From assembly GCA_002284615.2 (NCBI GenBank), contig MU069526.1:462904-481520 (forward strand): a stretch of DNA of 18,617 nt, read 5' to 3'. Positions 9,200 to 18,617 of the stretch are shown piece by piece; positions within the stretch are counted from its first letter, which is position 1, and every line of letters starts with the position of its first letter. Origin of the DNA: Dunaliella salina (lineage: Eukaryota; Chlorophyta; Chlorophyceae; Chlamydomonadales; Dunaliellaceae). The translations under genes and the position numbers were made by a program. Under the pieces are notes generated by a model. The model was given only the letters and a program-made list of their open reading frames with translations, did not search any database and was not told the origin of the DNA.

Positions 9200-9425
9200 A
9201 AGGAGTTACCTCGGTAGCTCAAACGGCCTCATGTTAGGCACCCTAGTCGAAAGGCGAGGAAGGCGTTTGGCAAGGAGGAGGTCCCCGGATCAAGTCCTTG
9301 TTTGGCCAGGGCGGAATTTGGCAACTTCTTGGGATTCGTCCTGTCGGTGGGAATCTGAAAGCTCTCTCCTTAATGCACACGGCCTAAGGGCAAGCATAAA
9401 TCTGTCTTACTTTCCTAATGATGAC
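9200..9425 (+). mobile_element. tRNA-derived SINE-like element, near full length
   Basis: The head begins ttacctcggtagctcaaacg, with an A-box-like tagctcaaacgg at about 9217. The motif ggaggtccccggatcaagtc (about 9286-9305) places a B-box-like ggatcaagtcc after GGAGGTC, the same context as the copies at 4672 and about 13000. The body ends with ctctccttaatgcacacgg (about 9364) and a tcttactttcc tail. A-to-B spacing of about 70 bp is longer than in a tRNA, so the head probably has an insertion. It is not a functional tRNA gene. Confidence 0.6.
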
Positions 9426-10942
<1,517 letters not shown>

Positions 10943-11164
10943 CTCGAAAATCAAAACTTGTTCGCGCTGCTGAGGGAAATGATCTATCGCTTACATGGTT
11001 GGAATGTGACATGATGATTGGAATTTGTGATACCAAGGATGTGTATCAATACCGATAGAGTACAGGCTATACATGCTGTTTCTTAGAGGCAAAGACGTCG
11101 TTACAGCAGGTAGGATCAGCAGGACCACTACTTCAGCTGCTGCACCCTGGTCCTGCTGAGCTAG

Positions 11165-11625
11165 GGTATGCAAAGCTCCGTTCCAACCGTGCAGCGTTAT
11201 TGTGATATCATAATCTTGGCATACAATTCACAAAGCGATTCTCTGTCCTGAATGTCCTCATTAACCGAAGGACCAATTTGTATGGGTAGCACACGTGGTC
11301 TTCCTGATTATAAAACGTTTATATTGAACTAATTATAAAGGGACTCTGCGTCTCAAATGGATTACTACATGGTCCAATTTGGGGGGGGTCAGAACCACAT
11401 TCACTTCTGATTACACAATCCTGATATTGAATTAGCCACAAAGCAATTCTGCGTCTCAAACACTGCATGCAAGGTGGTCCAGTTTGGATGGGGCAGCGTG
11501 TAGTTCAGTTCTGATCCTGCAACATTGCGGTTGAATCAGCAACAAAGCGATTCTGTATCTCAATGACTGCATGCAAGATGGTCCAATTTGGAAAGGGTGG
11601 TGGCACGTTACATCGTCTCAACGGA
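11165..11625 (+). repeat. ~104-bp tandem repeat, four diverged copies
   Basis: The landmark caaagcgattctg (or a variant) lies at 11231, 11336, 11439 and 11543, spacing 105, 103 and 104. A second landmark, ggtccaatttgg with variants, follows each copy at a matching distance. A third, ttctgattac...attgaat, precedes copies 2 to 4. Copies differ at many positions, so the array is old. No coding frame is maintained. Confidence 0.85.
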
Positions 11626-12012
11626 GTGCACCTAAACGATAGTCAGGAATCGTTCTGTTTAGTTACAAGCAAGTCCGTTTGTTCTTAGTTCCATGTCAAA
11701 AAGTCACACATGTTAAAGTTACGTTTGCTGTGTCCGATCGTTCCAAAAATTTTGCCAACTGCCCTGGAGAAGGGGCCCAAAGCTGGGCCATTTCCTCCAT
11801 CACAACAAAGGTGCCATGTGCCTCAATAAAGACTTGTTTCACTGATTGAACAAGAAACCTCCCCTGCTAGGCAAATTTGTCTTCATTGACTCGATTTAAT
11901 CATATCCTCCCTCCCTGCTCATCTTAGAACCTGGAAAAGCCTGAAAATGGCTGGAAAAGCCTTAAATTGGCAGGATTTCCAGCACTGGCACTGCCAAAAA
12001 GAAAGCAAGGAG
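11626..12012. other. intergenic DNA, nothing recognised
   Basis: No gene or RNA is seen. A small internal echo (cctgaaaatggctggaaaag) occurs near 11940-11960. Confidence 0.45.
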
Positions 12013-12126
12013 ATGACCAGCAGGTGGCCCATGCATTTTTGCATGGAAGTCAGAAGGTATGGAGCTGGAGATGGCAACGGGGGGTCCATGCAACTTTGCA
12101 TGGAAGATCAGTGCAGCAGCGCTGGC
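12013..12126 (+). repeat. 57-bp tandem duplication, two copies
   Basis: cccatgcatttttgcatgg (12028) and tccatgcaactttgcatgg (12085) are offset by 57, each preceded by an A-T-G-rich segment and followed by aag-tcag. Each copy also contains a small inverted repeat, ccatgca...tgcatgg. Confidence 0.65.
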
Positions 12127-12345
12127 TTTTGCCTTGCTTACCTAAAAGAGCTAAAATAACTCAATATTTGATCAAGTTGTTAAGCTTATTTGCCTCCCTT
12201 ATGAATTCATTTACATTTAATTTGGGATGTTTTTGCAGCAAGGCAGATGTCGCTTTGCTTACCAAATGAAACCCTATGAATTCTACATTTGGTTTGGGAT
12301 GCTGAGTTTCACCTTGCTTAATCGATGAATTCAACAAATTTCGAT
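12127..12345 (+). repeat. degenerate short-period repeats
   Basis: The phrases ccttgctta (12132, 12312, and ctttgctta at 12253) and atgaattc (12201, 12276, 12325), plus atttRRtttgggatg (two copies), recur at irregular spacing. It looks like a decayed local duplication. Confidence 0.4.
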
Positions 12346-12965
12346 GTTTACAGGCACAACACAGCTGTCAGCTCCCACGGCAAGAACACTCAAACGGTAC
12401 TTGACAGCTTTCAGCTACCTTCATGGTGAGCTGCCTCCATTAGCTGCTCCTCCAGAGCCTTCTCACAATCCTAAGCTAAGCAATAAACAGAGATGCTTGA
12501 AGAGCTCCAGTGTTGGCGCTCAAGTCTTCCCATACAAGAGCAATCCCTGTGGGCTAAAGCCCAAACCATTGGACGGGTCGCCACAGCAAATCAGGCAGTC
12601 AAGAATTATACAGAATGGACTCGTGCAACGTGCAAGCACTAGTTCAGTTGCATGCAGAATTGGCGCCAAGGCGCCTATAAGGAAGACCAAAAAGAAATCT
12701 TGATGACATCTTCCTCACATCTTTTTGTGGAAGATGTGCATTGGGTTTGCCCCAGAACACCTCACTCCGAGAGGCTCACTCTGAAAAAAGCCCTAGCAGG
12801 TTGCTTAAGAACACTCTTACAGCCTCGAGTCCTCCCCGTACATGACGATAATTTTACAGCCTTCAGCCCTCTCCTTTCCAGTGTACCTCAAGTTTGCATC
12901 TGGTTGGCAGAATCTATACATGCACTCCGTATTTGGTGTGTTGAGTGCAAGCAGGTTAATGCACG
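12346..12965. other. intergenic DNA, nothing recognised
   Basis: Open frames of 107-119 codons occur on the plus strand but show no domain and no consistent continuation. No gene is supported. Confidence 0.45.
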
Positions 12966-12984
12966 CTACATATAACTCCCACAA

Positions 12985-13065
12985 GTCTGAGGAGGGTGGG
13001 ATTCGAACCCTGGACCTCCGGGTCTTGGGGCAAAAACCCGACCAAAAATTTCCAGTTTGCCCAGA
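12985..13065 (-). mobile_element. tRNA-like B-box relic, probable SINE head on the minus strand
   Basis: On the minus strand GGAGGTCCAGGGTTCGAATC and then CC gives a near-perfect pol III B box (GGTTCGAATCC) in the same GGAGGTC context as the plus-strand elements at 4672 and 9286. An A box was not convincing, and the upstream arm (about 13015-13050) does not fold as a tRNA that I can see. I read it as the head of a SINE from the same tRNA source rather than a tRNA gene. Confidence 0.5.
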
Positions 13066-13149
13066 CTCCCCTTCAAATAATTTTTCAGGCTCTCCGTCAA
13101 TCTTCGTGATATTTCCGGACGCCGGACGGCGTAAACATCCCTGCTTGCT

Positions 13150-13330
13150 TGAACCGACTTCAAGTCAACCAAGGTACCGACAAAAGGTGCTCAATGGTAC
13201 ACTGAACCTTCCTTCCTTCATGAACTTCTCCTTTTTTATGATCAGGTTAGCAGTCAGTCGCTTTGACTGGAGGCCTTGTAACCTTGTAGCCTTGTACCGA
13301 CAAGGTGCTCAGTGGTACAGTGAAGTCACG
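13150..13330 (+). repeat. ~120-bp duplication, two copies
   Basis: gtaccgacaaaaggtgctca at 13174 and gtaccgacaaggtgctcag at 13294, both followed by tggtacaStgaa, are offset by 120. Downstream segments align only weakly. Confidence 0.6.
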
Positions 13331-13660
13331 ACGGCAGTTTGTGGACCCTCAAGCTATAAGGGTGCCTAGCAGGACAGGGCAGGAGCAGAGGCAACCCAGT
13401 TCCTCTACATCCTGCACTTCTTGAAGAGAATTCGTTAAGCACATTGACAATGAATTCAAGGAGGAGCAGACTGATTCCTTATTTGCTGTGGTCAGGGGTG
13501 CTGGAATTGGGGTAGGAGGTGGCGGGCCCAAAGGATCCCGCCCAGTCAAAATGAACACGGCAGCTGCGGCATTCATCTTGACACCTTCCTGCCTTGCAGC
13601 ACTTTTTTGCCCAACCGCCTAGCACCAAAGGTTTTTGAAGAAGTTTCAGCTTCCTCAACA
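13331..13660. other. intergenic DNA, nothing recognised
   Basis: Short overlapping frames only. No gene, RNA or clear repeat is supported. Confidence 0.45.
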
Positions 13661-13664
13661 ACAA

Positions 13665-13900
13665 CAATGAAGGCCGACAAGGCTGAAAGGCTGATTTTCT
13701 CAGAAAAGACTCTTCGGTGTAAGAAATATGAAAATATATATTGACACCATGTCAGAATACCATCTTACCACCATGTCAGAATACCACCTTGTCAGAATAC
13801 CACCTTGTCAGAATACTACCTTGTCAGAATATATATTGACACCACGATGGCCATGAAGGCTGACCTCCTCAGAAAAGGTTCTATGTGTGAGTGTCATCTG
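13665..13900 (+). repeat. 16-bp minisatellite between larger direct repeats
   Basis: gtcagaataccacctt repeats with starts at 13751, 13775, 13791, 13807 and 13823 (the first step is 24, the rest 16). It is bracketed by the 17-mer aatatatattgacacca at 13733-13749 and 13828-13844. Outside these, atgaaggc...ctcagaaaag occurs at 13668-13707 and again at 13853-13876. A larger duplicated unit has therefore expanded a minisatellite at its junction. Confidence 0.85.
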
Positions 13901-14040
13901 TATGGGAGCAGACATAAGACACCCCCACACAGAATTTTTTCTGGTGAGATCAGCCTCCGCGTCCGTCGCAGCCATCGGTGTCGAGACATTTTTTCGCACC
14001 TGAGCCCAGATCCATCTGTAAGCATGCCCCATTGTATCCA

Positions 14041-14345
14041 TGCGCCTTAGCTCAGGAGCAGTCACAGGATGCTCTCTGTGCACTTTGGCTTTTTGAATAA
14101 ATCAGGAAACGCCCTAAAAATGCAAGGCTGTTGCAAGGTCCTGTTCTTGCGCCTTGGCCCGCCTTCTGAACTGATTGATTGGCATTCTTTAGTACTTATT
14201 TTTTCAGTTGCACCTCAGCTCATGAGCATTTGCAGGATGCTTTTCCTGCTCCAATAGTTCTGAATAAGAGTCCACAGACAGTTCCTACCCCCTCGCCTGA
14301 CCCATTCCGCACTCACAGGATGTTTTTCTTGCGCCTTGGCCCGCC
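14041..14345 (+). repeat. diverged direct repeats (~182-bp spacing)
   Basis: cttgcgccttggcccgcc is identical at 14146-14163 and 14328-14345. A related phrase, cacaggatg plus t-rich or ct-rich sequence, occurs near 14065, 14233 and 14315. This indicates two or three copies of an older unit. Confidence 0.6.
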
Positions 14346-14361
14346 TCCATCTGCCGACACG

Positions 14362-14612
14362 CCTCCATTGGACGCACCCCCGCTTTGTCGCGCGCTGGGC
14401 TGCCTATCCCATGTCTGCAAACAAGACAAATAGATATATGTGACTTCTTGGTTCTCACTTTTGAGGTCCTGGACAGTGCTGGTATACCTCCATTGGACGC
14501 GCCCCTGCTTTGTCGCGCGCTGGGCTGCTTGTCTCATGTCTGCAAACAAGACAAATAGATAAATGCGACTTCTTGGCTCACACTTTTGAGTCCTGCACTG
14601 CGCTGACTTGCA
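14362..14612 (+). repeat. 125-bp tandem duplication, two highly similar copies
   Basis: cctccattggacgc starts at 14362 and 14487. The shared part includes gctttgtcgcgcgctgggct and catgtctgcaaacaagacaa and then atagat. Identity is high, so the duplication is fairly recent. A short degenerate third start (ccgctggatgtgccc) follows at about 14608. Confidence 0.9.
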
Positions 14613-14866
14613 TCCGCTGGATGTGCCCACAATTTCTCATTTTCCTGAGTTTTTGCACAGTCATGATGAAGATTGAAAATCAAATCCAGCAAGCCGCGCG
14701 GCCCATGTCTGCAAGGCATTGAAGCGGTTGTGAACTGATGGCAAATGTTTAATCAACCTTCCCTTTTGCTTAATTGGTAGTCTTAACTTTTTACCTAGCA
14801 ATCATGCATTAAGACTGATGACTCTTTTCTTGCAAACCTGAGGCAGTTGGCGCACAGCAGAGTGTG

Positions 14867-15297
14867 CAATCACAGCACAGAAATACGCCATCAAAGAGCG
14901 CTACCGCTTGGTGGTTGAGTGCCATTTAAAAACGCCATCACAGCAGAATGCAGCATGGATTAGGCCACAGGGCCCCCAGGGCAGCCATAAAAGAGCGCTA
15001 TCGCCGAGTGGTTGAGTGCCATCTAAGGACGCCATTGCATCAGATCACAGAATGGATTAAAACACATGCCACCACGGGTGCCATCACAGCATGCCATCAC
15101 AAAGCACTATCACTGAGTCGTGAAGTGCTATTGAAAAGCGCAATTGCAGCAGATCACAGAATGGATTAAGACACATGCCACCACGGGGTGCCATCACAGC
15201 ATGCCACCACAAAGCGCTACCACTGAGTGGGTGAGTGCCATATAAAAGCGCCATCACAGAGTGGATTGAGCCACATGCTACCATAGGGTGCCATTTC
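14867..15297 (+). repeat. ~109-bp tandem array, four units
   Basis: The landmark agcgctaYc occurs at 14897, 14994, 15103 (as agcacta) and 15213, giving steps of 97, 109 and 110. Each unit contains tgagtgccat or a variant, a cgccatcacag phrase, gatcacagaatggatta and acatgccaccacggg. The unit does not match the array starting at 15419 although the period is the same. No frame stays open through it. Confidence 0.88.
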
Positions 15298-15418
15298 AAA
15301 AGTTACATTGCAGGCTTTGAGAGTTTTGAAGCCCAGACAAAGTATATGAAGCATTCAGTGGTCGACAAAGGCAGGAAGGTCATGAGCCATGAGAAATATA
15401 ATCATTGGAGTTTCTTGG
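15298..15418. other. spacer between two ~109-bp arrays
   Basis: About 120 bp that I cannot align to either flanking array. No gene or RNA is visible. Confidence 0.5.
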
Positions 15419-17085
15419 CACTATGGCAATACTTCCTACCTGCCATGGAGGGCAAGTTTCTGCTTAGCTAGCTGCTGCTTAGCGTTCAAAAGGAAGGCCC
15501 AGCAGGAGCGGGTGGCGGAACGTGCAAAGCTGCAATGTAGGGCACCCTATTTTCTATCTGCCGTGGAGGGCTTTGGCTGCAGCATAGCGATCACTGAGCC
15601 CACAGGGAGGCTCAGCAGGAGTGGGTCGCTGAATGTGCTAAGATGCATCGTACGGCACCGTTCCTTACCTGCTAAAAAGGGCTGGCTGCTGCATAGCAGT
15701 TGCTGCGTCCACAGGAACGCTCAGCAAGAGTGCAACAATTTCCACAGGAAGGCTCAGCGTGAGTGGCATTATTTCCTACCTGATGTGGAGGGCTGCCTGC
15801 TGCATGGCAGTCACTGCGTCCATAGGAAGGCTCAGCAAAAGTGGGTGGCGGAATATACTACGATGCAATGAAGGGCACTTTTGCCTACCTGCCGCGGAGG
15901 GCTGGCTGCTGCACAGCAGTTGCTGCATCCACAGGAACGCTCAGCAAGAGTGCGACGATTTCCACAAGAGTGCGACGACTTCCACAGGTAGGCTCAGCGT
16001 GAGTGGCATTATTTCCTACCTGCTGCCGAGGGCTGGCTGCTGCTTAGTAGTCACAGCGCCCATGAGAAGGTTCAGCAAAAGTGGGTGGTGGAAAATACTG
16101 AGACGCAATGAAGGGCACTTTTTCCTACCTGTCATGGGGGGCTGGCTGCTGCATAGCAGTCACCTCGCCCATAAGGTGGTTCAGCAACAGTGGGTGAAGG
16201 AATTTATCAAGATGCAATGAAGGGCACCAATATCTACCTGCCGCAGAGGGCTGGCAGCTGCATAACGGTCACTGCAACCATATGAAGGCTCAGCAGGAGT
16301 GGGCGGCAGAATATACTATGATGCAATGAAGGGCACGATTCCCTACCTGCCGTTGAGGGCTGGCTGCTGCCTAGCGGTCACTGAGTCCACAGGAAGGCTC
16401 AGCAGGAGTGGCACTTTTCCGAAGGAAGACTCAGCTGGAGTGCCACCGTTTCTCACCTGCTGTGGTGAGCTGGCTGCTGCATAGCGTCACCAACCCCCCT
16501 AGGAAGGCTCAGCAAAAGTGGGTGAAGGAACATACCAAGATGCAATGCATGGCACTTTTTCCTACCTGCCGCAGAGGGCTGGCAGCTGCATAGCAATCAC
16601 CGCAAGCATAGGAAAGCTTAGCAGGAGGGGGTGGTGAAATATGCAATGATGCAACGCATGGCTCTGTTTCTTACTTGCCATGGAAGGCTGGCTGCTGCAC
16701 AGCGATCACTGCATCCATTGGAGCGCTCAGCAAGAGTGGCACTTTTTCCATAGGAAGGCTCAGCAGGAGTGACATGACACTATTTCCTACCTGCCGTGGA
16801 GGGCTGGCTGCTGCATAGCGGTCACCGCGTCCATAGGAAGGCTCAGCAGGCGTGGGTGGCGGAATGTACTGAGACACAATGAAGGGCACTTTTTCCTACC
16901 TGTCATGGGGGGCTGGCTGCTGCATAGCAGTCACTACGCCAAAAGAAGGCTCAGCAATAGTGGGTGCAGGAAAACATCAAGATGCAATGAAGGGCACCAA
17001 TTTTTACCTGCCGCGGAGGGCTGGCTGCTGCATAGCGGTCACCGCGTCCATAGGAAGGCTCAGCAGGAGTGGGTGGCGGGATGTA
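15419..17085 (-). repeat. 15-unit ~109-bp tandem array resembling an amplified exon, with ~770-bp higher-order period
   Basis: The landmark acctg (minus-strand CAGGT) lies at 15438, 15556 (as atctg), 15667, 15778, 15887, 16018, 16127, 16236, 16345, 16455, 16564, 16673 (as acttg), 16789, 16898 and 17006. Most steps are 108-111, with larger steps where partial units are inserted. On the minus strand each unit can be read as 26 codons in phase 0, starting YIPPPTPAEPSYG and ending AAASPPRQ. These are followed by GTAGG and a ~31-bp spacer that in several units ends in CAG or TAG. Fourteen of the 15 units keep the GT. About half of the units have stops (TGA, TAG, TAA) or frame-changing indels, so the array is largely pseudogenic. 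Units at 16018, 16127 and 16236 pair with those at 16789, 16898 and 17006 (offset 770-771), showing block duplication of seven units. Confidence 0.85.
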
Positions 17086-17571
17086 TTGAGGAGTAGGTGG
17101 TGGAATGAACTGAGGAGGGATGGGCGGTGGAAGCGGGGGCGATGGTGGTCCACCTGTGTTGGATTTCGGAAGAGAGTAAGGTGGACAGCATTGCGTTGGT
17201 TGTATGAGGGGTAATAGGGGGAAGGGGGCATGGTGATAGCGGTCACCGCGTCTTTAGGAAAACTGAGCAGGAGTGGATGGCGGAAAGTACTGAGGAGGAA
17301 TGGGAGAAGGGAGCGGGGCCGATGTTGGTCCACCTGTGTTGGACATGAGGAGCAAGGAGGACAGCAATTTATTGGTGGAAAGAGTGGGGGGACAGGATGG
17401 GAGGAGGACGAGGCCCTGATGGTGGGCCACATGTATTGGGTAGAGTGAGCAATGAGAGGTAAGTCGAAAGGGACAGCATTTCAAGGCTAGAATTGATGTT
17501 GGTTGCGAGGAGAAAGGGGACGCAATGATGGGCCTCGTTTGTTGTTTAGGAGGAGCAATGATGACTTGAAC
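17008..17571 (-). pseudogene. proline-rich reading frame with one internal stop (possible exon or decayed gene)
   Basis: Starting after a TGA at 17572-17574, the minus-strand frame is open for 105 codons to a TAA at 17254-17256. It then stays open in the same frame for 82 more codons to CAG|GTAAAA at 17008/17007, a good 5' splice-site match. The 3' part reads NTGGPPSPPLPPPIPPQF, then a TPQ-linked copy of IPPPTP, then the 26-residue exon-like unit ending AAASPPRQ. An earlier, diverged copy of the NTGGP...PIPPQY segment lies just upstream of the TAA, where TCC-TAT-GGA of the unit has become TCC-TAA-AGA. The proline-rich text resembles disordered or extensin-like segments, but I recognise no family. 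There is no ATG in a good position, so this is at most an internal exon. A purely repetitive, C-rich strand could also give such a frame by chance. Confidence 0.35.
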
Positions 17572-17590
17572 TCAGGAGACAGCAATCCAT
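17180..17590 (-). repeat. diverged repeats with gacagca landmark, ~110-bp steps
   Basis: gacagca occurs at 17184, 17360, 17472 and 17579 (steps 176, 112, 107). On the minus strand each gives GCTGTC followed by a C/T-rich segment. In the first two copies this leads into CCAACACAGGTGGACCA; in the others a degenerate form (CATGTGGCCCACCAT, CGAGGCCCATCAT) can be seen. It seems to extend the ~109-bp array into its upstream flank. Confidence 0.55.
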
Positions 17591-18150
17591 CCTTGGTCAC
17601 AAAGCAAGCACACACAGGAGGCATTCACGGAGTGCATGCAGAGGTACTGCATGCTCGGCAAGCCTATTGCATTGCATTGCACGGCATTGCAATGTCTATG
17701 CCTCTTGCTTCTTCGCTTGCCTTGTACGCCTTGTGGATACACCTGTAAATTTCATTTGCATCGATCACCTGTTGCTGCTGCTCCTGAATGTACCGCTGAG
17801 CGTTATTGCTGTTGTGCTAGAAAAAAACAGACCTGGTATATATTCTGGCATATTGTCTGATATTTGCCACTGCGAGCTTGCCAGAGAGGCTCACAGCAAC
17901 CACGATGCTGTGCTGCATTTGCTATTGCCTACTCCTTGTGCTCTTAATGGCATGGGTAAAGGTAATGCAGACATGTTTGCGGCAATTCAGCCCAGACACC
18001 ACTTTCGCCCACGCCTCCCCTTTGCAGTTGCTATAACACAGGATGAGATTAAAGACACATTTACAGCAATCCAGACCATAGCAACATTTGCTTTTACTTG
18101 CCCTTGCTGCTCTTGATGCTGACAGCCAGGCACCTGCTAATAGCTTGACA
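17591..18150. other. intergenic DNA, nothing recognised
   Basis: A small gcattgcattgcac patch lies near 17667-17690. The 149-codon plus-strand frame (17667-18116) has no domain I recognise, and I would not call it a gene without transcript support. Confidence 0.45.
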
Positions 18151-18617
18151 AAAGCAGCACCTAATCATCATGAATTAACTGATGTAGGATGCATATCATC
18201 AATCTATTGTGGCGTTAAATAATGATACCAATTACAAAAGATTGTAATGTTGATTGCATTATAAGATTATTATAAAGATTTTTGTTTCTTTTACATAATT
18301 CCTAATAGTTTAATGTATATATAATACACTAATAAATATTCAATTTAGTACACATGATACAATAACAACCATAAAATCATCACAAGATTATATAATTGAT
18401 CATGATAATGATTATGCATCTTACCATTACAAATTAATTACCGTACAGACCCGTGATCATTACGCAATAAATATCTTTTTTCAAGCGCTGCAAAATGCGT
18501 TTTGGGGTATTTGAGGGGCTTGCGTAATGGTGCGCAATGGGAAAATTATTTCAAAGAAGTATTGTGCGAACTGTTACGTAAAAAAAAAAATGAATGGAAA
18601 AAAATTGTAGGACCCCC
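18151..18617. other. AT-rich segment with short inverted repeats
   Basis: Base composition shifts sharply to A+T from about 18165 to 18480, with many short palindromic phrases such as aattgatcatgata. The 10-mer cattacgcaa (18458-18467) has an exact inverted copy, ttgcgtaatg (18520-18529). A tgcgcaatgg follows, echoing tgcgtaatgg. It could be part of a DNA transposon or MITE cut by the window edge, but no terminal repeat pair with target duplication is visible. Confidence 0.4.

Noticed and set aside
9200..9310. Functional tRNA gene on the plus strand
   Set aside because: A- and B-box-like motifs are about 70 bp apart, the cloverleaf does not form, and a SINE body and tail follow.
12985..13065. 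Functional tRNA gene on the minus strand
   Set aside because: The B box is good, but no acceptor stem, anticodon arm or convincing A box can be laid out at tRNA spacing.
15389..16220. Two long plus-strand frames (160 and 153 codons) with internal amino-acid repeats
   Set aside because: They run through the 109-bp array, whose minus-strand reading has the better coding signs. Openness on the plus strand shifts frame with each 109-bp step.
14867..17085. CRISPR array
   Set aside because: Units are contiguous ~109-bp repeats without unique spacers, with gradual divergence, in a eukaryotic context and with no cas genes.
17667..18116. 149-codon plus-strand frame as a gene
   Set aside because: No domain recognised. 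The start lies in a gcattgcattgc repeat patch, and nothing upstream or downstream supports a transcript.

Overview
This 18.6 kb window looks like eukaryotic intergenic DNA from a large, repeat-rich genome. There are two long (GT)n tracts, a (CTG)13 tract, a pentanucleotide purine tract, many SINE-like fragments with RNA polymerase III A/B-box motifs, and several minisatellite arrays. I see no operon structure, no ribosome-binding-site/ORF pairs and no long reading frame. The organism cannot be named from the sequence. The context 'GGAGGTC...GGTTCGAATCC' and an (AAC)n-tailed retroposon fit a land plant at least as well as an animal. I lean weakly to a plant with a big genome, perhaps a spore-bearing lineage.

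Layout. 1-71 is the end of a (GT)n run. 72-1968 is unique-looking DNA with small local duplications and a perfect 26-bp palindrome. 1969-2438 is a probable retroposon with 12-bp target-site duplications. 2606-2755 is a 35-bp minisatellite. 3.3-9.4 kb holds about a dozen full or partial copies, in both orientations, of one tRNA-derived SINE-like family, with microsatellite-like tails. 9.4-10.8 kb is featureless. 10794-10942 is a long alternating purine-pyrimidine tract. 11165-11625 is a four-copy ~104-bp tandem repeat. 12.0-14.6 kb carries several two-copy duplications, a tRNA-like B-box relic and a 16-bp minisatellite. 14867-15297 is a four-unit ~109-bp array. 15419-17085 is a 15-unit array, also of ~109 bp. 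17008-17571 (minus strand) is a proline-rich reading frame interrupted by one stop. 17.6-18.1 kb is unremarkable and 18.15-18.5 kb is strongly AT-rich.

The most interesting part is 15.4-17.6 kb. On the minus strand the ~109-bp unit looks like a multiplied exon: 26 codons in phase 0 (Y-I-P-P-P-T-P ... A-A-A-S-P-P-R-Q), ending at CAG|GTAGG, then a ~31-bp spacer that often ends in AG. The array also has a ~770-bp higher-order period. Many units carry stops or frameshifts, so I read it as a decayed, tandemly amplified fragment of a proline-rich gene rather than a working gene. A second theme is that unrelated tandem arrays in this window share a period of about 104-110 bp.

No intact protein-coding gene, tRNA, rRNA or CRISPR array is supported, and no genes can be said to work together here.
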